Assembly (NCBI GenBank): GCA_013824055.1
Contig: PNNE01000154.1
Location: 1 to 23,558 of the forward strand
Origin: Rhodobacter sp.
GTDB taxonomy: Bacteria; Pseudomonadota; Alphaproteobacteria; Rhodobacterales; Rhodobacteraceae
Reading direction: 5' to 3'
Length of the DNA: 23,558 nucleotides
Each line of letters begins with the position of its first letter. Position 1 is the first letter of the stretch. Below, in pieces: positions 1 through 7,590 of this stretch. Position numbers and translations under genes: made by a program. The notes beneath the pieces are model-generated. The model was not told the origin of the DNA. It saw only the letters and a program-made list of their open reading frames with translations, and searched no databases.

Positions 1-315
1 GTCGCCATCGCCCGCGTCATCCTGAAGGACGCCCCGATCCTGATCCTGGACGAAGCGACCAGCGCGCTGGACTCGGAGGCCGAAGCCGCCATCCAGGGCG
101 CGCTCTACGGCGTGATGGAGGGCAAGACCGTGATCGCCATCGCCCACCGCCTGTCGACCATCGCCGCGATGGACCGGATCGTGGTGCTGGAGGACGGCCA
201 GGTGGCCGAGGACGGCCCGCATGCCGAACTTCTCCGCAAGGGTGGCCTTTATGCCCGCTTCTGGGCCCGCCAATCGGGTGGCTTCATCGGGCTGGAAGAG
301 GAAGCGGCCGAATAG
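1..315 (+). CDS. ABC exporter half, C-terminal fragment of nucleotide-binding domain (5' truncated by window edge)
   Basis: The frame is open from base 1 to the TAG at 313-315, so only the last 104 residues are visible. They hold Walker B with the D-loop (ILILDEATSALD) and the H-loop (AIAHRLSTIAAMDR), followed by an acidic tail. This is the end of the ATP-binding domain of a fused permease/ATPase exporter, which couples ATP hydrolysis to export across the inner membrane. The ending (GLYARFWARQSGGFIGLEEE) is almost the same as that of the next gene, so the two are tandem paralogues. I infer that they form a heterodimer. The substrate cannot be told from sequence. The membrane domain, Walker A and signature motif lie upstream of the window. 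Confidence 0.93.
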   Translation, partial: VAIARVILKDAPILILDEATSALDSEAEAAIQGALYGVMEGKTVIAIAHRLSTIAAMDRIVVLEDGQVAEDGPHAELLRKGGLYARFWARQSGGFIGLEEEAAE

Positions 316-320
316 CGAAA

Positions 321-387
321 CCCCGCCCCGGACTTGATCCGGGGCCCCCCGCAACCCAGGAGGCCCCGGATCAAGTCCGGGGCGGGG
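321..387. repeat. REP/BIME-like double palindrome between the two ABC genes
   Basis: Two perfect 26-bp inverted arms (321-346 and 362-387) flank a 15-nt centre. Each arm is itself a hairpin: CCCCGGA, a 5-nt loop CTTGA, then TCCGGGG. This nesting is typical of dispersed bacterial palindromic elements, and similar ccggatcaagtccgg repeats are, to my knowledge, common in alphaproteobacterial intergenic regions. It starts 6 nt after the upstream stop codon. In RNA it would form a very stable stem that could attenuate read-through or protect the 3' end of the upstream message. No T-run follows, so it is not a standard terminator. Confidence 0.8.
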
Positions 388-450
388 CCTGTCCAAGGCA
401 TTACCGCCTTCACCCTTGCTTCCCCCCGCAGACCGGCCTACCTCCACCTG

Positions 451-2307
451 ATGAGTGCCCTTCAAAGCCTCGGCTCCCTCATTGACGCCTTCCGTCCCGC
501 CGACGGCCCCCCGCCGCAACGGCTGGGCGCCTTCATGCGCTGGTCGCTGGCCGGGTCCTGGCCGATGCTGGTCGTCGCGGGCATCCTGTCGTCGCTGGCC
601 GGCGTCACCGAAGTCGTCAGCGCGCTGATCCTCGGCTGGGTGATCGACGCTGCCGTCAATTCCGGCCCGACCGACTTCTTCGCCGCGCATTGGAGCCTCG
701 TGGTCTGGTTCCTGGTCTTCTACATCGTCCTGCGGCCCCTGGCCTTCGCCGTGTCTTCGGCCTCGAACAGCATCATCATCGGCCCGAACGTGATGCCCTT
801 GGTCCTGTCCCGCCTGCACCGCTGGACCCTGGGCCAGGCCGTCACCTTCTTCGACAACGACTTCGCCGGCCGCATCGCGCAAAAGCAGATGCAGGCCGCC
901 CGCGCCGTCACCGATGTCGCCACCGAAGTCATCAACACCGTCTGTTTTGCCCTGGCTTCCGTCATCGGCTCGGTCGCCTTCCTGGTCGCCGTCGACATGA
1001 AGGTCGCCGCCGCCCTCATGGTCTGGCTGGTCGCCTACATCGTCCTGATCCGCTTCTTCATGCCGATGATCCGCACCAACTCCGCCGCCCGCGCCTCGTC
1101 GCGCGCGATGGTCTCGGGCCAGGTCGTGGACACCATCACCAACATCAAGACCGTCAAGCTTTTCGCCCATGCCGCCTTCGAGGATCGCGTCGCCCTGGAC
1201 GCGATGGAGGTCTTCCGCGAGCGCAGCCTTGAATTCGGCGTGATCTCCACCTGGTTCCGCTTTGCCCTGATGCTGCTGGCAGGGGTCCTTCCGGTCCTGC
1301 TGATCGGCGGCACGGTGATGCTTTGGCAACAGGGTTCAGCGACCGCCGGGGACATCGCCGCCGCCGGGGCCATCGCCTTGCGCATTGCCCAGATGTCGGG
1401 TTGGGTCAGCTTCACCCTGATGTCGATCTATACCAGCGTCGGCGAGGTCGAGGATGGGATGCGCACGCTCTCGGTCCCGCATACGCTTGCCGATGCCACC
1501 GATGCCAAGCCCCTGCCGCGCATCAAGGGCGAGATCCGCTTTGACAACGTCACTTTCGCCTATGGCCGAAAGCGTGGCGGGGTGCAGGGCATCGACCTGA
1601 CCATCCGGGCCGGAGAGAAGCTTGCCATCGTCGGGGCCAGCGGCGCGGGGAAATCCTCGCTCGTCGCGCTGCTTCTGCGGCTTTACGACCCGGAGGAAGG
1701 CGCCATCTCGATCGATGGCCACGATCTGCGCAGCGTCACGCAGGAAAGCCTGCGCCGTCAGATCGGCATGGTCACGCAGGAAACCGCGATGTTCAATCGC
1801 AGCGCGCGCGATAATATCGCCTACGGCAGACCCGAGGCCAGCCAGGACGAAATCGTCGCCGCCGCCAGGGCGGCCGAAGCCGACGAGTTCATCTCCACGA
1901 TGCTCGACCACAATGGCCGCAAGGGGTACGACGCCTTTCTGGGCGAGCGCGGGGTCAAGCTGTCGGGCGGCCAAAGGCAGCGCATCGCCCTTGCCCGCGC
2001 CTTTCTGAAGGACGCCCCCATCCTGGTGCTGGACGAGGCGACCTCGGCCCTCGACTCGGAAGTCGAAGCCTCGATCCAGCAGGCCCTGGGCCGCGTGATG
2101 CAGGGCAAGACCGTTCTTGCCATCGCCCACCGTCTGTCCACCATCGCGGCAATGGACCGGATCATCGTGCTGGACCGTGGCCGGATCGTCGAAATCGGCA
2201 GCCATGACGCGCTTCTGGCCAAGGATGGGCTTTACGCGCGGTACTGGAAACGGCAATCAGGCGGCTTCATCGGCGTAGAAGACGAAGAAGCGGAAGCGGC
2301 AGAGTGA
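451..2307 (+). CDS. ABC exporter, fused transmembrane and ATP-binding domains
   Basis: This 618-aa half-transporter would sit in the inner membrane and export an unknown substrate. Residues ~35-330 form the six-helix exporter membrane domain, with hydrophobic blocks near 36-65, 82-102, 160-205 and 268-292. The ATPase domain has Walker A GASGAGKSS (395-403), Q-loop Q443, signature LSGGQ (504-508), Walker B ILVLDE (524-529) and H-loop H560, so all catalytic elements are intact. I chose ATG 451 over the in-frame start at 334 because the extra 39 residues are encoded by the palindromic element at 321-387 and are low-complexity. The C-terminus matches the preceding gene fragment, which suggests a heterodimeric pair. 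The stop overlaps the next gene by 4 nt. Confidence 0.92.
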   Translation: MSALQSLGSLIDAFRPADGPPPQRLGAFMRWSLAGSWPMLVVAGILSSLAGVTEVVSALILGWVIDAAVNSGPTDFFAAHWSLVVWFLVFYIVLRPLAFAVSSASNSIIIGPNVMPLVLSRLHRWTLGQAVTFFDNDFAGRIAQKQMQAARAVTDVATEVINTVCFALASVIGSVAFLVAVDMKVAAALMVWLVAYIVLIRFFMPMIRTNSAARASSRAMVSGQVVDTITNIKTVKLFAHAAFEDRVALDAMEVFRERSLEFGVISTWFRFALMLLAGVLPVLLIGGTVMLWQQGSATAGDIAAAGAIALRIAQMSGWVSFTLMSIYTSVGEVEDGMRTLSVPHTLADATDAKPLPRIKGEIRFDNVTFAYGRKRGGVQGIDLTIRAGEKLAIVGASGAGKSSLVALLLRLYDPEEGAISIDGHDLRSVTQESLRRQIGMVTQETAMFNRSARDNIAYGRPEASQDEIVAAARAAEADEFISTMLDHNGRKGYDAFLGERGVKLSGGQRQRIALARAFLKDAPILVLDEATSALDSEVEASIQQALGRVMQGKTVLAIAHRLSTIAAMDRIIVLDRGRIVEIGSHDALLAKDGLYARYWKRQSGGFIGVEDEEAEAAE

Positions 2308-3530
2308 TCGTCACCATTGACCGGCTGGGCCACCTTGGCCACGGCATCGCACGCGACCAGGACTCGGGGCCTCTCTACGTCCCCGGCACGCTTCCCGGCG
2401 AAGTCGTCGAAGGCAGGCCCGACGGCGATCGCCTGGCTGACCCCAGGATCATCACCCCCTCGCCAGACCGGGTAAGACCCCCCTGCCGTCACGCCCGCGC
2501 CTGTGGTGGCTGCCAGTTGCAGCACGCCTCGGAGACCTTTGTGGCGCAGTGGAAGCAGCACGTCGTCGCAACCGCCCTGGCCGGGCAAGGCCTGGCCGCC
2601 GAATTCCGGCCCCTGGTCACTTCGCCGCCCAACTCACGCCGCCGCGCCACGTTGTCTGCCCGCCGCACCAGGTCCGGTGTGCTGATCGGCTTTCACGCCC
2701 GCGCCTCGGACACCATCGCCGAGATCCCGGACTGCCAGCTTCTCCACCCCGGCATCCTTGCGGCCTTCCCCGGCCTGCAGGCCCTGGTGCTGGCCGGTGG
2801 ATCGCGCACGATGGAACTCTCGCTGCAGGTGACGTTGACCCGCGGTGGCCCGGATGTTGTGGTCACGGGCGGCAAACCCCTGGACAGCGCATTGCGCATG
2901 GACCTTGCCCGACTGGTCGAGGCGCAGGGGTTCTCTCGCCTGACCTGGGACGGCGAGACCGTCGCGCTGCGCGACCGCCCCGCCCTGACGATCGGCACGG
3001 CCACTGTCGTCCCCCCGCCGGGGGCCTTCCTGCAAGCCACCGCCGAAGGCGAAGCCGCGCTGCTGACCGCCGTGAAACAGGCCCTCGGCCCGCAAAAGCG
3101 CGTCGTCGACCTGTTTTCCGGCATCGGCACCTTCACCTTGCCGCTGGCCGAAACCATGGAGGTCCACGCCGTCGAAGGGGACGCCGCCATGACCAGGGCC
3201 CTCGACCTTGCGGCACGGGCCACCCCGAACCTCCACCGCATCAGCGTCGAGACCCGCGACCTCTTCCGCCGCCCGCTTGAGCCTGACGAACTCGTCACCT
3301 TCACCGGAGCCGTCATCGACCCGCCTCGCGCCGGGGCCGAGGCGCAGACGCAGACCCTTGCCGCGTCTGCGATCCCGGTGATCGCCGCCGTCTCCTGCAA
3401 CCCCGTCACCTTCGCCCGCGACGTCCGGGCGCTGACAAGCGCAGGCTACCGGCTTGACTGGATCCAGGTCGTCGACCAGTTCCGCTGGTCCACCCACATC
3501 GAGCTGGTCGCCCGCCTGTCGCGCCCCTGA
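2304..3530 (+). CDS. Class I SAM-dependent RNA (uracil-5-)-methyltransferase, TrmA/RlmD (RumA) family with [4Fe-4S] motif
   Basis: This 408-aa enzyme is predicted to methylate C5 of a specific uridine in rRNA or tRNA, using S-adenosylmethionine. An N-terminal TRAM-like segment (~1-55) is followed by Cys61, Cys67, Cys70 and Cys144, the C-x5-C-x2-C...C set that binds [4Fe-4S] in RlmD. The SAM site is DLFSGIGTF (269-277), with Gln244 in the FLQ motif and a DPPRAG motif near 338. The nucleophile is Cys365 in SCNP, and the general base is probably Glu400. It is slightly shorter than E. coli RlmD. The start is GTG 2304, overlapping the ABC gene stop as GTGA, so translation is probably coupled. Whether the target is 23S rRNA or another uridine cannot be decided here. 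Confidence 0.9.
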   Translation: MIVTIDRLGHLGHGIARDQDSGPLYVPGTLPGEVVEGRPDGDRLADPRIITPSPDRVRPPCRHARACGGCQLQHASETFVAQWKQHVVATALAGQGLAAEFRPLVTSPPNSRRRATLSARRTRSGVLIGFHARASDTIAEIPDCQLLHPGILAAFPGLQALVLAGGSRTMELSLQVTLTRGGPDVVVTGGKPLDSALRMDLARLVEAQGFSRLTWDGETVALRDRPALTIGTATVVPPPGAFLQATAEGEAALLTAVKQALGPQKRVVDLFSGIGTFTLPLAETMEVHAVEGDAAMTRALDLAARATPNLHRISVETRDLFRRPLEPDELVTFTGAVIDPPRAGAEAQTQTLAASAIPVIAAVSCNPVTFARDVRALTSAGYRLDWIQVVDQFRWSTHIELVARLSRP

Positions 3531-3553
3531 CGCATCCGTGAAGCCCGGCCCGG

Positions 3554-3609
3554 TTTGCCGCACTAGGCAAATCACCCCGATTCCTGTACCGATGAGAAAA
3601 AAATACAGG
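3554..3609 (+). promoter_or_regulatory. Two short inverted repeats upstream of the lipoprotein L,D-transpeptidase gene
   Basis: The 90-nt gap after the RNA methyltransferase holds two inverted repeats. TTTGCC/GGCAAA (3554-3559 and 3566-3571) has a 6-nt loop. CCTGTA/TACAGG (3583-3588 and 3604-3609) has a 15-nt spacer that includes seven consecutive A. Neither is followed by a T-run on the plus strand, so I do not call a terminator. They may be an operator or 5' leader structure for the gene starting at 3621. I see no convincing -35/-10 pair. Confidence 0.3.
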
Positions 3610-3620
3610 CGGGCAAGGGC

Positions 3621-4112
3621 ATGCGGATTTTCGGTTGGTTGGCGATCCTGGTGGCAGTGATCGCACTTTCGGGCTGCGGCTCGAAGTTCAAGCGGTATCA
3701 CGGACCCGAAGTCACCCAGATCCAGGTCCACAAGGCCGACCGCAAGATGTACCTCTTCCACCAGGACAGGGTGCTGAAGACCTATGACATCGCGCTTGGC
3801 TTCACCCCCGAGGGCCACAAGCAGTTCGAAGGCGACGGCAAGACGCCCGAAGGCCAGTACTACATCAGCCACAAGAACCCGGATTCAAAGTTCCACCTCT
3901 CGCTCGGCATCTCGTACCCGAACGAAGCAGACATCGCCTTTGCCGAAGCCCAGGGCAAATCCCCCGGCGGCGACATCTTCATCCACGGCGGCCCCAACAC
4001 CCCGATCACCAGCCGCGACTGGACCTGGGGGTGCATCGCCCTGACCGACCGGGAAATGGAGCGGGTCTACGCGATGGTCAATCCAGGCACCCCGATCTTC
4101 ATCCTGCCATGA
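3621..4112 (+). CDS. L,D-transpeptidase (YkuD domain) lipoprotein
   Basis: This 163-aa envelope enzyme begins with a lipoprotein signal ending in LSGC, with the lipidated residue at Cys19. The YkuD domain spans ~31-163. Its active-site signature is His122 (IHGG) and Cys138 in TWGCIALTD, so the catalytic cysteine is present. Enzymes of this family make 3-3 peptidoglycan cross-links, attach proteins to peptidoglycan, or (E. coli DpaA/YafK) release such proteins. The short single-domain form resembles the YafK-type group more than the LysM-bearing ErfK type, but its exact reaction is unknown. AAGGG lies directly before the ATG. The gene is followed by a hairpin and a convergent CAP-domain lipoprotein gene. 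Confidence 0.88.
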   Translation: MRIFGWLAILVAVIALSGCGSKFKRYHGPEVTQIQVHKADRKMYLFHQDRVLKTYDIALGFTPEGHKQFEGDGKTPEGQYYISHKNPDSKFHLSLGISYPNEADIAFAEAQGKSPGGDIFIHGGPNTPITSRDWTWGCIALTDREMERVYAMVNPGTPIFILP

Positions 4113-4116
4113 AAAT

Positions 4117-4134
4117 GGGGGCCCGAAGGCCCCC
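4117..4134 (-). terminator. Intergenic hairpin between convergent genes, probable terminator for the minus-strand CAP gene
   Basis: A perfect 7-bp stem GGGGGCC/GGCCCCC with a CGAA loop sits 5 nt after the stop at 4112. Read on the minus strand it is followed by ATTTTC, a short T-run. It therefore best serves the minus-strand gene ending at 4168 but may act in both directions. The T-run is short, so the call is tentative. Confidence 0.55.
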
Positions 4135-4167
4135 GATCCACCCGGTGACAGGTTCTCAGGCGCCCGG

Positions 4168-4710
4168 TCAGGCGCCCGTCACCATCGTCCACCAGATCTT
4201 TCCGTTCGGCTCCTGGAACCAGGCGAAGCCCAGACGCGTCGCCAGCGGGTCCATGATCACCACGCGGGTATCCTCGCGGGCCATCCAGGACGACAGCGTC
4301 TCCAGTTCGGTCTCGTAGGTCTCCGAGATGTTCTCGCCCAGATAGCGCCCGGTGAAGCCCGCGCGCTGCGCCCGAAGCAGCGGAGACGACCCGTCCGACC
4401 CGAAGTGCCAGGGCCGGTTCTGCACCGACATGTCGCGCGCATGGGTCGCCGCCGCCGCATTCAGGTTCGCGTCGAATGACACCGGCGGCAGCGCCCTGGC
4501 CGCCCGCAGCGTGTTCATCGCATCCAGAAAGCGGAACGACACCGCCTGCCCATCCGTAATCCGGTAGACCCGCGGCAGGGGCTTGCCGTCCGCGCCAAGT
4601 TGAGGTTGGCCGGTCGTCGCACAGGCCGCAAGCGCCAGGAACACGCCCTGTGCCAGGAAAACGCGTCTTTTCATTCTGTCCACCAGATCAAAGCCGCCCG
4701 AAGCGGCCAT
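4168..4710 (-). CDS. CAP (SCP/PR1-like) domain lipoprotein
   Basis: The product is a 180-aa secreted CAP-superfamily protein. A hydrophobic signal with lipobox LAAC (FLALAACATTG) is followed by a CAP core with FLDAMNTLRAARALPPV, an HARDM helix, LGENI and ending in IWWTMVTG. Bacterial CAP proteins have no single agreed function. The lipid anchor and position between two L,D-transpeptidase genes suggest an envelope role, which is inference. The start is uncertain. ATG at 4710 has a perfect Shine-Dalgarno on the minus strand (AGGAGG, 6 nt away), while ATG at 4674 gives a more usual lipoprotein n-region (MKRRVFLA, 168 aa) but only a weak ribosome site. I chose 4710 on the ribosome site. Confidence 0.85.
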   Translation of the reverse strand: MAASGGFDLVDRMKRRVFLAQGVFLALAACATTGQPQLGADGKPLPRVYRITDGQAVSFRFLDAMNTLRAARALPPVSFDANLNAAAATHARDMSVQNRPWHFGSDGSSPLLRAQRAGFTGRYLGENISETYETELETLSSWMAREDTRVVIMDPLATRLGFAWFQEPNGKIWWTMVTGA

Positions 4711-4716
4711 TCGCCC

Positions 4717-4723
4717 CCTCCTT
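4717..4723 (-). promoter_or_regulatory. Strong ribosome binding site that favours the upstream start of the CAP lipoprotein
   Basis: On the minus strand AAGGAGG lies 6 nt before the ATG at 4710. The alternative ATG at 4674 has only GGTGGA upstream. This site is the main reason for the longer 180-aa start. Confidence 0.6.
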
Positions 4724-4789
4724 AGCGGAAGCGGTCGGCAGGTTCAAACCTGCATCTTGCCGATCGGCGGTCCCTGACGGGTGTTTGAT

Positions 4790-4818
4790 TTGCGCCGTCC
4801 CGGCAAAGCACCTATATG
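4790..4818 (+). promoter_or_regulatory. Candidate sigma70-type promoter of the Tat-exported L,D-transpeptidase
   Basis: TTGCGC (4790-4795), a 17-nt spacer and TATATG (4813-4818, preceded by C to read CTATAT) fit the alphaproteobacterial housekeeping pattern with a CTATAT-like -10. Transcription would start near 4825, giving a leader of about 28 nt that contains AGGAG (4840-4844) before ATG 4853. The -35 matches the consensus only in TTG. Confidence 0.45.
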
Positions 4819-4852
4819 CACCGCGACGCAACGACTTTCAGGAGTATGAGCA

Positions 4853-5446
4853 ATGTCGAACGGTCCGATCAGCCGTCGTGCGGTTCTGGGCGGGGTGGTG
4901 GGCGCGGCAAGTCTGGCAGCCATGCCAGCCTTTGCCCAAAGCGACACCACCGAATTCACCCCACCAGCTTCCGCTACGGTGCGCAACAACGTGTCCAGCT
5001 TCCGGATGCTGCGCTGGGAGGATTACTTCGAAAACACCCGGAATGGTGCGATCCTGGCCGACACCACGTCGCGCGCATTGCACTTCTGGTCGGAAGACCT
5101 GTCGATCTACCGGCTTTACCCGACCTCGGTCCCGCTGTCCGAAGACCTCACCCGCCTTGGCCGGACCGAGATCGTGAAAAAGGTCGTCAACCCAAGCTGG
5201 CGGCCCACGCCGGCGATGAGGCTGCGCAACCCGGAATGGCCGGATGTCGTGGAAGGTGGCGCGAAGGACAACCCGATGGGCACCCGCGCCATGCACCTGT
5301 CCTGGACCTACTACCGCATCCACGGCACCCATGACACGCGCAAGATCGGCCGCCGCTCGTCGAACGGCTGCATCGGTCTGTACAACGAGCACGTCGAAGA
5401 GCTGTACGAATTCGCCAAGATCGGCACTCAGGTTCTCCTGATCTGA
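4853..5446 (+). CDS. Tat-exported L,D-transpeptidase (YkuD/ErfK family)
   Basis: This 197-aa protein starts with a twin-arginine signal (ISRRAVLGG then a hydrophobic stretch to AFAQ, cleavage near residue 28), so it is probably exported folded to the periplasm. The YkuD catalytic motif is His157 (IHGTHD) and Cys173 in RSSNGCIGLYN, both present. The expected role is 3-3 cross-linking of peptidoglycan or covalent attachment of an envelope protein to it. An AGGAG ribosome site lies 8 nt upstream of the ATG. Its motif differs clearly from the lipoprotein transpeptidase at 3621, so the two are separate subfamilies rather than a recent duplication. A strong terminator follows. Confidence 0.92.
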   Translation: MSNGPISRRAVLGGVVGAASLAAMPAFAQSDTTEFTPPASATVRNNVSSFRMLRWEDYFENTRNGAILADTTSRALHFWSEDLSIYRLYPTSVPLSEDLTRLGRTEIVKKVVNPSWRPTPAMRLRNPEWPDVVEGGAKDNPMGTRAMHLSWTYYRIHGTHDTRKIGRRSSNGCIGLYNEHVEELYEFAKIGTQVLLI

Positions 5447-5471
5447 CACCGCGGCCCCGCCGGACGGATCG

Positions 5472-5504
5472 GACCGCGCGGCTGCAAGGCCGCGCGGTCT
5501 TTTT
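5472..5504 (+). terminator. Rho-independent terminator after the Tat-exported L,D-transpeptidase
   Basis: A perfect 11-bp GC-rich stem (5472-5482 with 5489-5499), a 6-nt loop TGCAAG and five T (5500-5504) make a textbook intrinsic terminator 26 nt after the stop codon. It ends the plus-strand unit before the convergent hemH gene. The remaining gap to 5598 shows nothing I can assign. Confidence 0.9.
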
Positions 5505-5598
5505 CTGTCTCGGCTCTGGTGGCACCAGGCGGGCAGCGTCACGTCGATCTGGCCCGTGCAGGCGGCATCCACGCAGCGCGCCAGCCTGCGAGGGCACC

Positions 5599-6696
5599 TC
5601 ACCTGTTCCGCAGCCAGCCGCCCAGGTTCTCTTCGATCACCGCGACCAGCGCCTCGATATGGGCCGCGTCATCGTTCAGGCAGGGAATGTAGGTGAAGCT
5701 TTCCCCGCCCGCGTGTTCAAAGGCCTCACGGATCTCGCCGTTGATCTCTTCCAGCGTCTCGATGCAGTCGGCGGAAAAAGCCGGAGCCATCACCGCGATC
5801 CGCTTCTTCCCGGCCCGCGCCAGCTCGGCCACATGCTCGACCGTGTAGGGACGCAGCCACTCCTCGCGCCCGAAGACGGACTGGAAGGTGGTGTCGATCG
5901 ACCCCTTCTCCCAGCCCAGCCGTTCGCGCAAGAGTCGCGTCGTCTTGGCGCACTGGCAGTGGTAGGGGTCGCCCTCCATCAGGTAGCGCTTGGGCATGCC
6001 GTGATAGCTGGCCACCAGCACGTCGGGCCGGTGATCCAGCCCGGCGTAGACCGTCTCGACCGACCTGGCCAGCGCGTCGATGTACAGCGGGTGGTCGAAA
6101 TACTCGGCCACGGTCCGCACTGCGGGCTGCCGCTTCTCCTGCATCAGGGCGCGGAAGAACTGGTCGTTCGCCGTGGCCGAGGTCGCCCCGGCGTAATGCG
6201 GGTAAAGCGGGAAGAACAGCACCTTCTCGCACCCGGCGGCGACCATTGCCTTGACCTTCTCGTCGGTCGAGGGGTTGCCGTAGCGCATGCAGAAATCGAC
6301 CATGATGTCGGCCCCATGCCGTTCCGCGATCATCTTGGCAACCGCGGCAGTCTGGGCCCTGGTGATCGTCAGAAGCGGGCTTTCGTTCAGCTCTTCGTTC
6401 CAGATCAGCTTGTAGTTCGCCCCCGAGGTGAAGGGCCGTTTCGTCAGGATGATCAGCTGCAACAGCGGCTGCCACTTCCACGACGGATAGTCCACGACGC
6501 GCTTGTCGGACAGGAACTCGTTCAGATAGCGCCGCATCGACCAGTAGTCGTAGGCGTCCGGCGTGCCCAGGTTGGCCAGCAGCACTCCGATCCGCGCCTT
6601 GCGGACGCGGGGGTGGTCGGCGGGGGCGTGGGCAAGGCGGCCTTCGCCCGGGGCAACGTCTGTCCCAGTCACGGCGGCGGTCCGGGCATCCAGCAT
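5599..6696 (-). CDS. hemH: Ferrochelatase
   Basis: Ferrochelatase inserts Fe2+ into protoporphyrin IX, the last step of protoheme synthesis. The 365-aa protein has an extended N-terminus (~1-35), then IGVLLANLGTPDAYD, the signature SYHGMP with His232, and FSADCIETLEEI with Glu313 at the position of the catalytic glutamate. Six cysteines occur (136, 156, 247, 249, 311, 339). The Cys247-x-Cys249 pair in PYHCQC sits in a region where some ferrochelatases, including Caulobacter's, bind [2Fe-2S]. Whether this one does is inference. ATG 6696 is preceded by GGGAAG about 6 nt away. The gene lies just downstream of the broken methyltransferase on the same strand. Confidence 0.95.
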   Translation of the reverse strand: MLDARTAAVTGTDVAPGEGRLAHAPADHPRVRKARIGVLLANLGTPDAYDYWSMRRYLNEFLSDKRVVDYPSWKWQPLLQLIILTKRPFTSGANYKLIWNEELNESPLLTITRAQTAAVAKMIAERHGADIMVDFCMRYGNPSTDEKVKAMVAAGCEKVLFFPLYPHYAGATSATANDQFFRALMQEKRQPAVRTVAEYFDHPLYIDALARSVETVYAGLDHRPDVLVASYHGMPKRYLMEGDPYHCQCAKTTRLLRERLGWEKGSIDTTFQSVFGREEWLRPYTVEHVAELARAGKKRIAVMAPAFSADCIETLEEINGEIREAFEHAGGESFTYIPCLNDDAAHIEALVAVIEENLGGWLRNR

Positions 6697-6723
6697 GGTG
6701 ATCTTCCCAATGGTTCACGAGGG

Positions 6724-6751
6724 GACATAAGGGGTTGGTCGGCAGGGTCAA
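6724..6751 (-). promoter_or_regulatory. Candidate hemH promoter
   Basis: On the minus strand TTGACC (6746-6751), a 16-nt spacer and TATGTC (6724-6729) are placed so that transcription would begin about 20 nt before the hemH ATG. The -35 matches consensus at five of six positions and the -10 at three. The -35 overlaps the stop codon of the upstream methyltransferase gene. If real, hemH does not depend on transcription through that broken gene. Confidence 0.4.
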
Positions 6752-7583
6752 CCGTCTTTGGGCAGGGGCGACTCGGGGACGCCCAGCGCCTCGGCCAGCC
6801 GCGCCCGAGCCGAGCCGGGCCGCAACGGCTGCTGCTGGCTGTCATGCGGGGCCCAGCCGGTCAGCACGACCAGCTCGGCCGTGGCCGCAAGCCGACCTTC
6901 GGGCGTGCTGTAACTGCCCGCGTAGCGCCGCGCTGCCTCGGCCAGAACCGCGCGGCGGGTAAAGCGGCGCAGTCTGGCGGCCAGGGCGTTCGTCTCGCCC
7001 GCCGCACGAAGGTCCGACAGAAGCGCGGGGAAGCTGCGATACTGCACCGTTTGCACCAGGCTGTCGGCCACCGGCAGGGCAAAGCCCGCCCGCTGCATCA
7101 GCGCGCCAAGATCGCGGATCTCGCCCATCGGCACCACGCGGGGCGAAAGGCCGCCGGTCACCGCCGCCTCGGCCTCGGCCAGACAGGCGCGGAGTTCCTG
7201 CAGGCTGCGGCCCCCCGGCAGGACCACCAGGCACAGACCGTCAGGCTGCAAGGCGCGGCGGCACTGGACCAGCTGACCCACGGGGTCATTTGCCCAATGC
7301 AGCGTCATGAAGTGCACGACAAGATCGTGCGCGCCCGGCTCCAGCGCGATCAGATCATCGTCGGAACCAGCACAGCCTCTGGAAAACCCGCGAATATCTG
7401 CGGATAGGCCGTCACCACGGCGGGCGACGTAAACCTTTTGTTAACCTCGCTGAGTCTCTCCTGCAGATCATCAAGGGCCAGGCGGTGCAGGAACAGCGCC
7501 TCGTCATGGCCGGGCAATGCGCAGGCACGGGCGCGGTGGCGGGCCAGAGCCGGTCGGTCGGTCAAGGTGGGCGGCTGGGTCAT
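6748..7583 (-). pseudogene. SAM-dependent methyltransferase (BioC/NDUFAF5-like), interrupted by an apparent 1-nt deletion
   Basis: Two minus-strand frames together encode one protein. The first (from ATG 7583) runs to ...AGFPEAVLVP and hits a TGA near 7350. The second reads DDDLIALEPGAHDLVVH, continues through LHWANDPVGQLVQCRRALQPDG and LTGWAPHDSQQQPLRPGSA, and ends at 6748. Adding one base near 7360-7367 joins them as ...VLVPDDDLIALEPG, giving 278 aa, the length I expect for this Rhodobacteraceae family. The family resembles the NDUFAF5/BioC methyltransferases, but I see no classical GxGxG SAM motif in the N-terminal part, so its activity is uncertain. Start codons of this gene and the divergent comF gene are only 23 nt apart. 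Sequencing error is the main alternative to a true pseudogene. Confidence 0.8.
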
Positions 7584-7590
7584 CGGCGGG

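Noticed and set aside
334..450. Longer N-terminus for the second ABC exporter
   Set aside because: The extra residues are encoded mostly by the palindromic repeat and a Pro/Arg-rich stretch. ATG 451 starts at a normal exporter N-terminus.
5659..7407. A 582-codon plus-strand open frame opposite hemH and the methyltransferase
   Set aside because: It is antisense to two recognisable genes, has low-complexity Arg/Gly/Gln/His-rich content and no family motifs. This is a shadow frame of GC-rich DNA.
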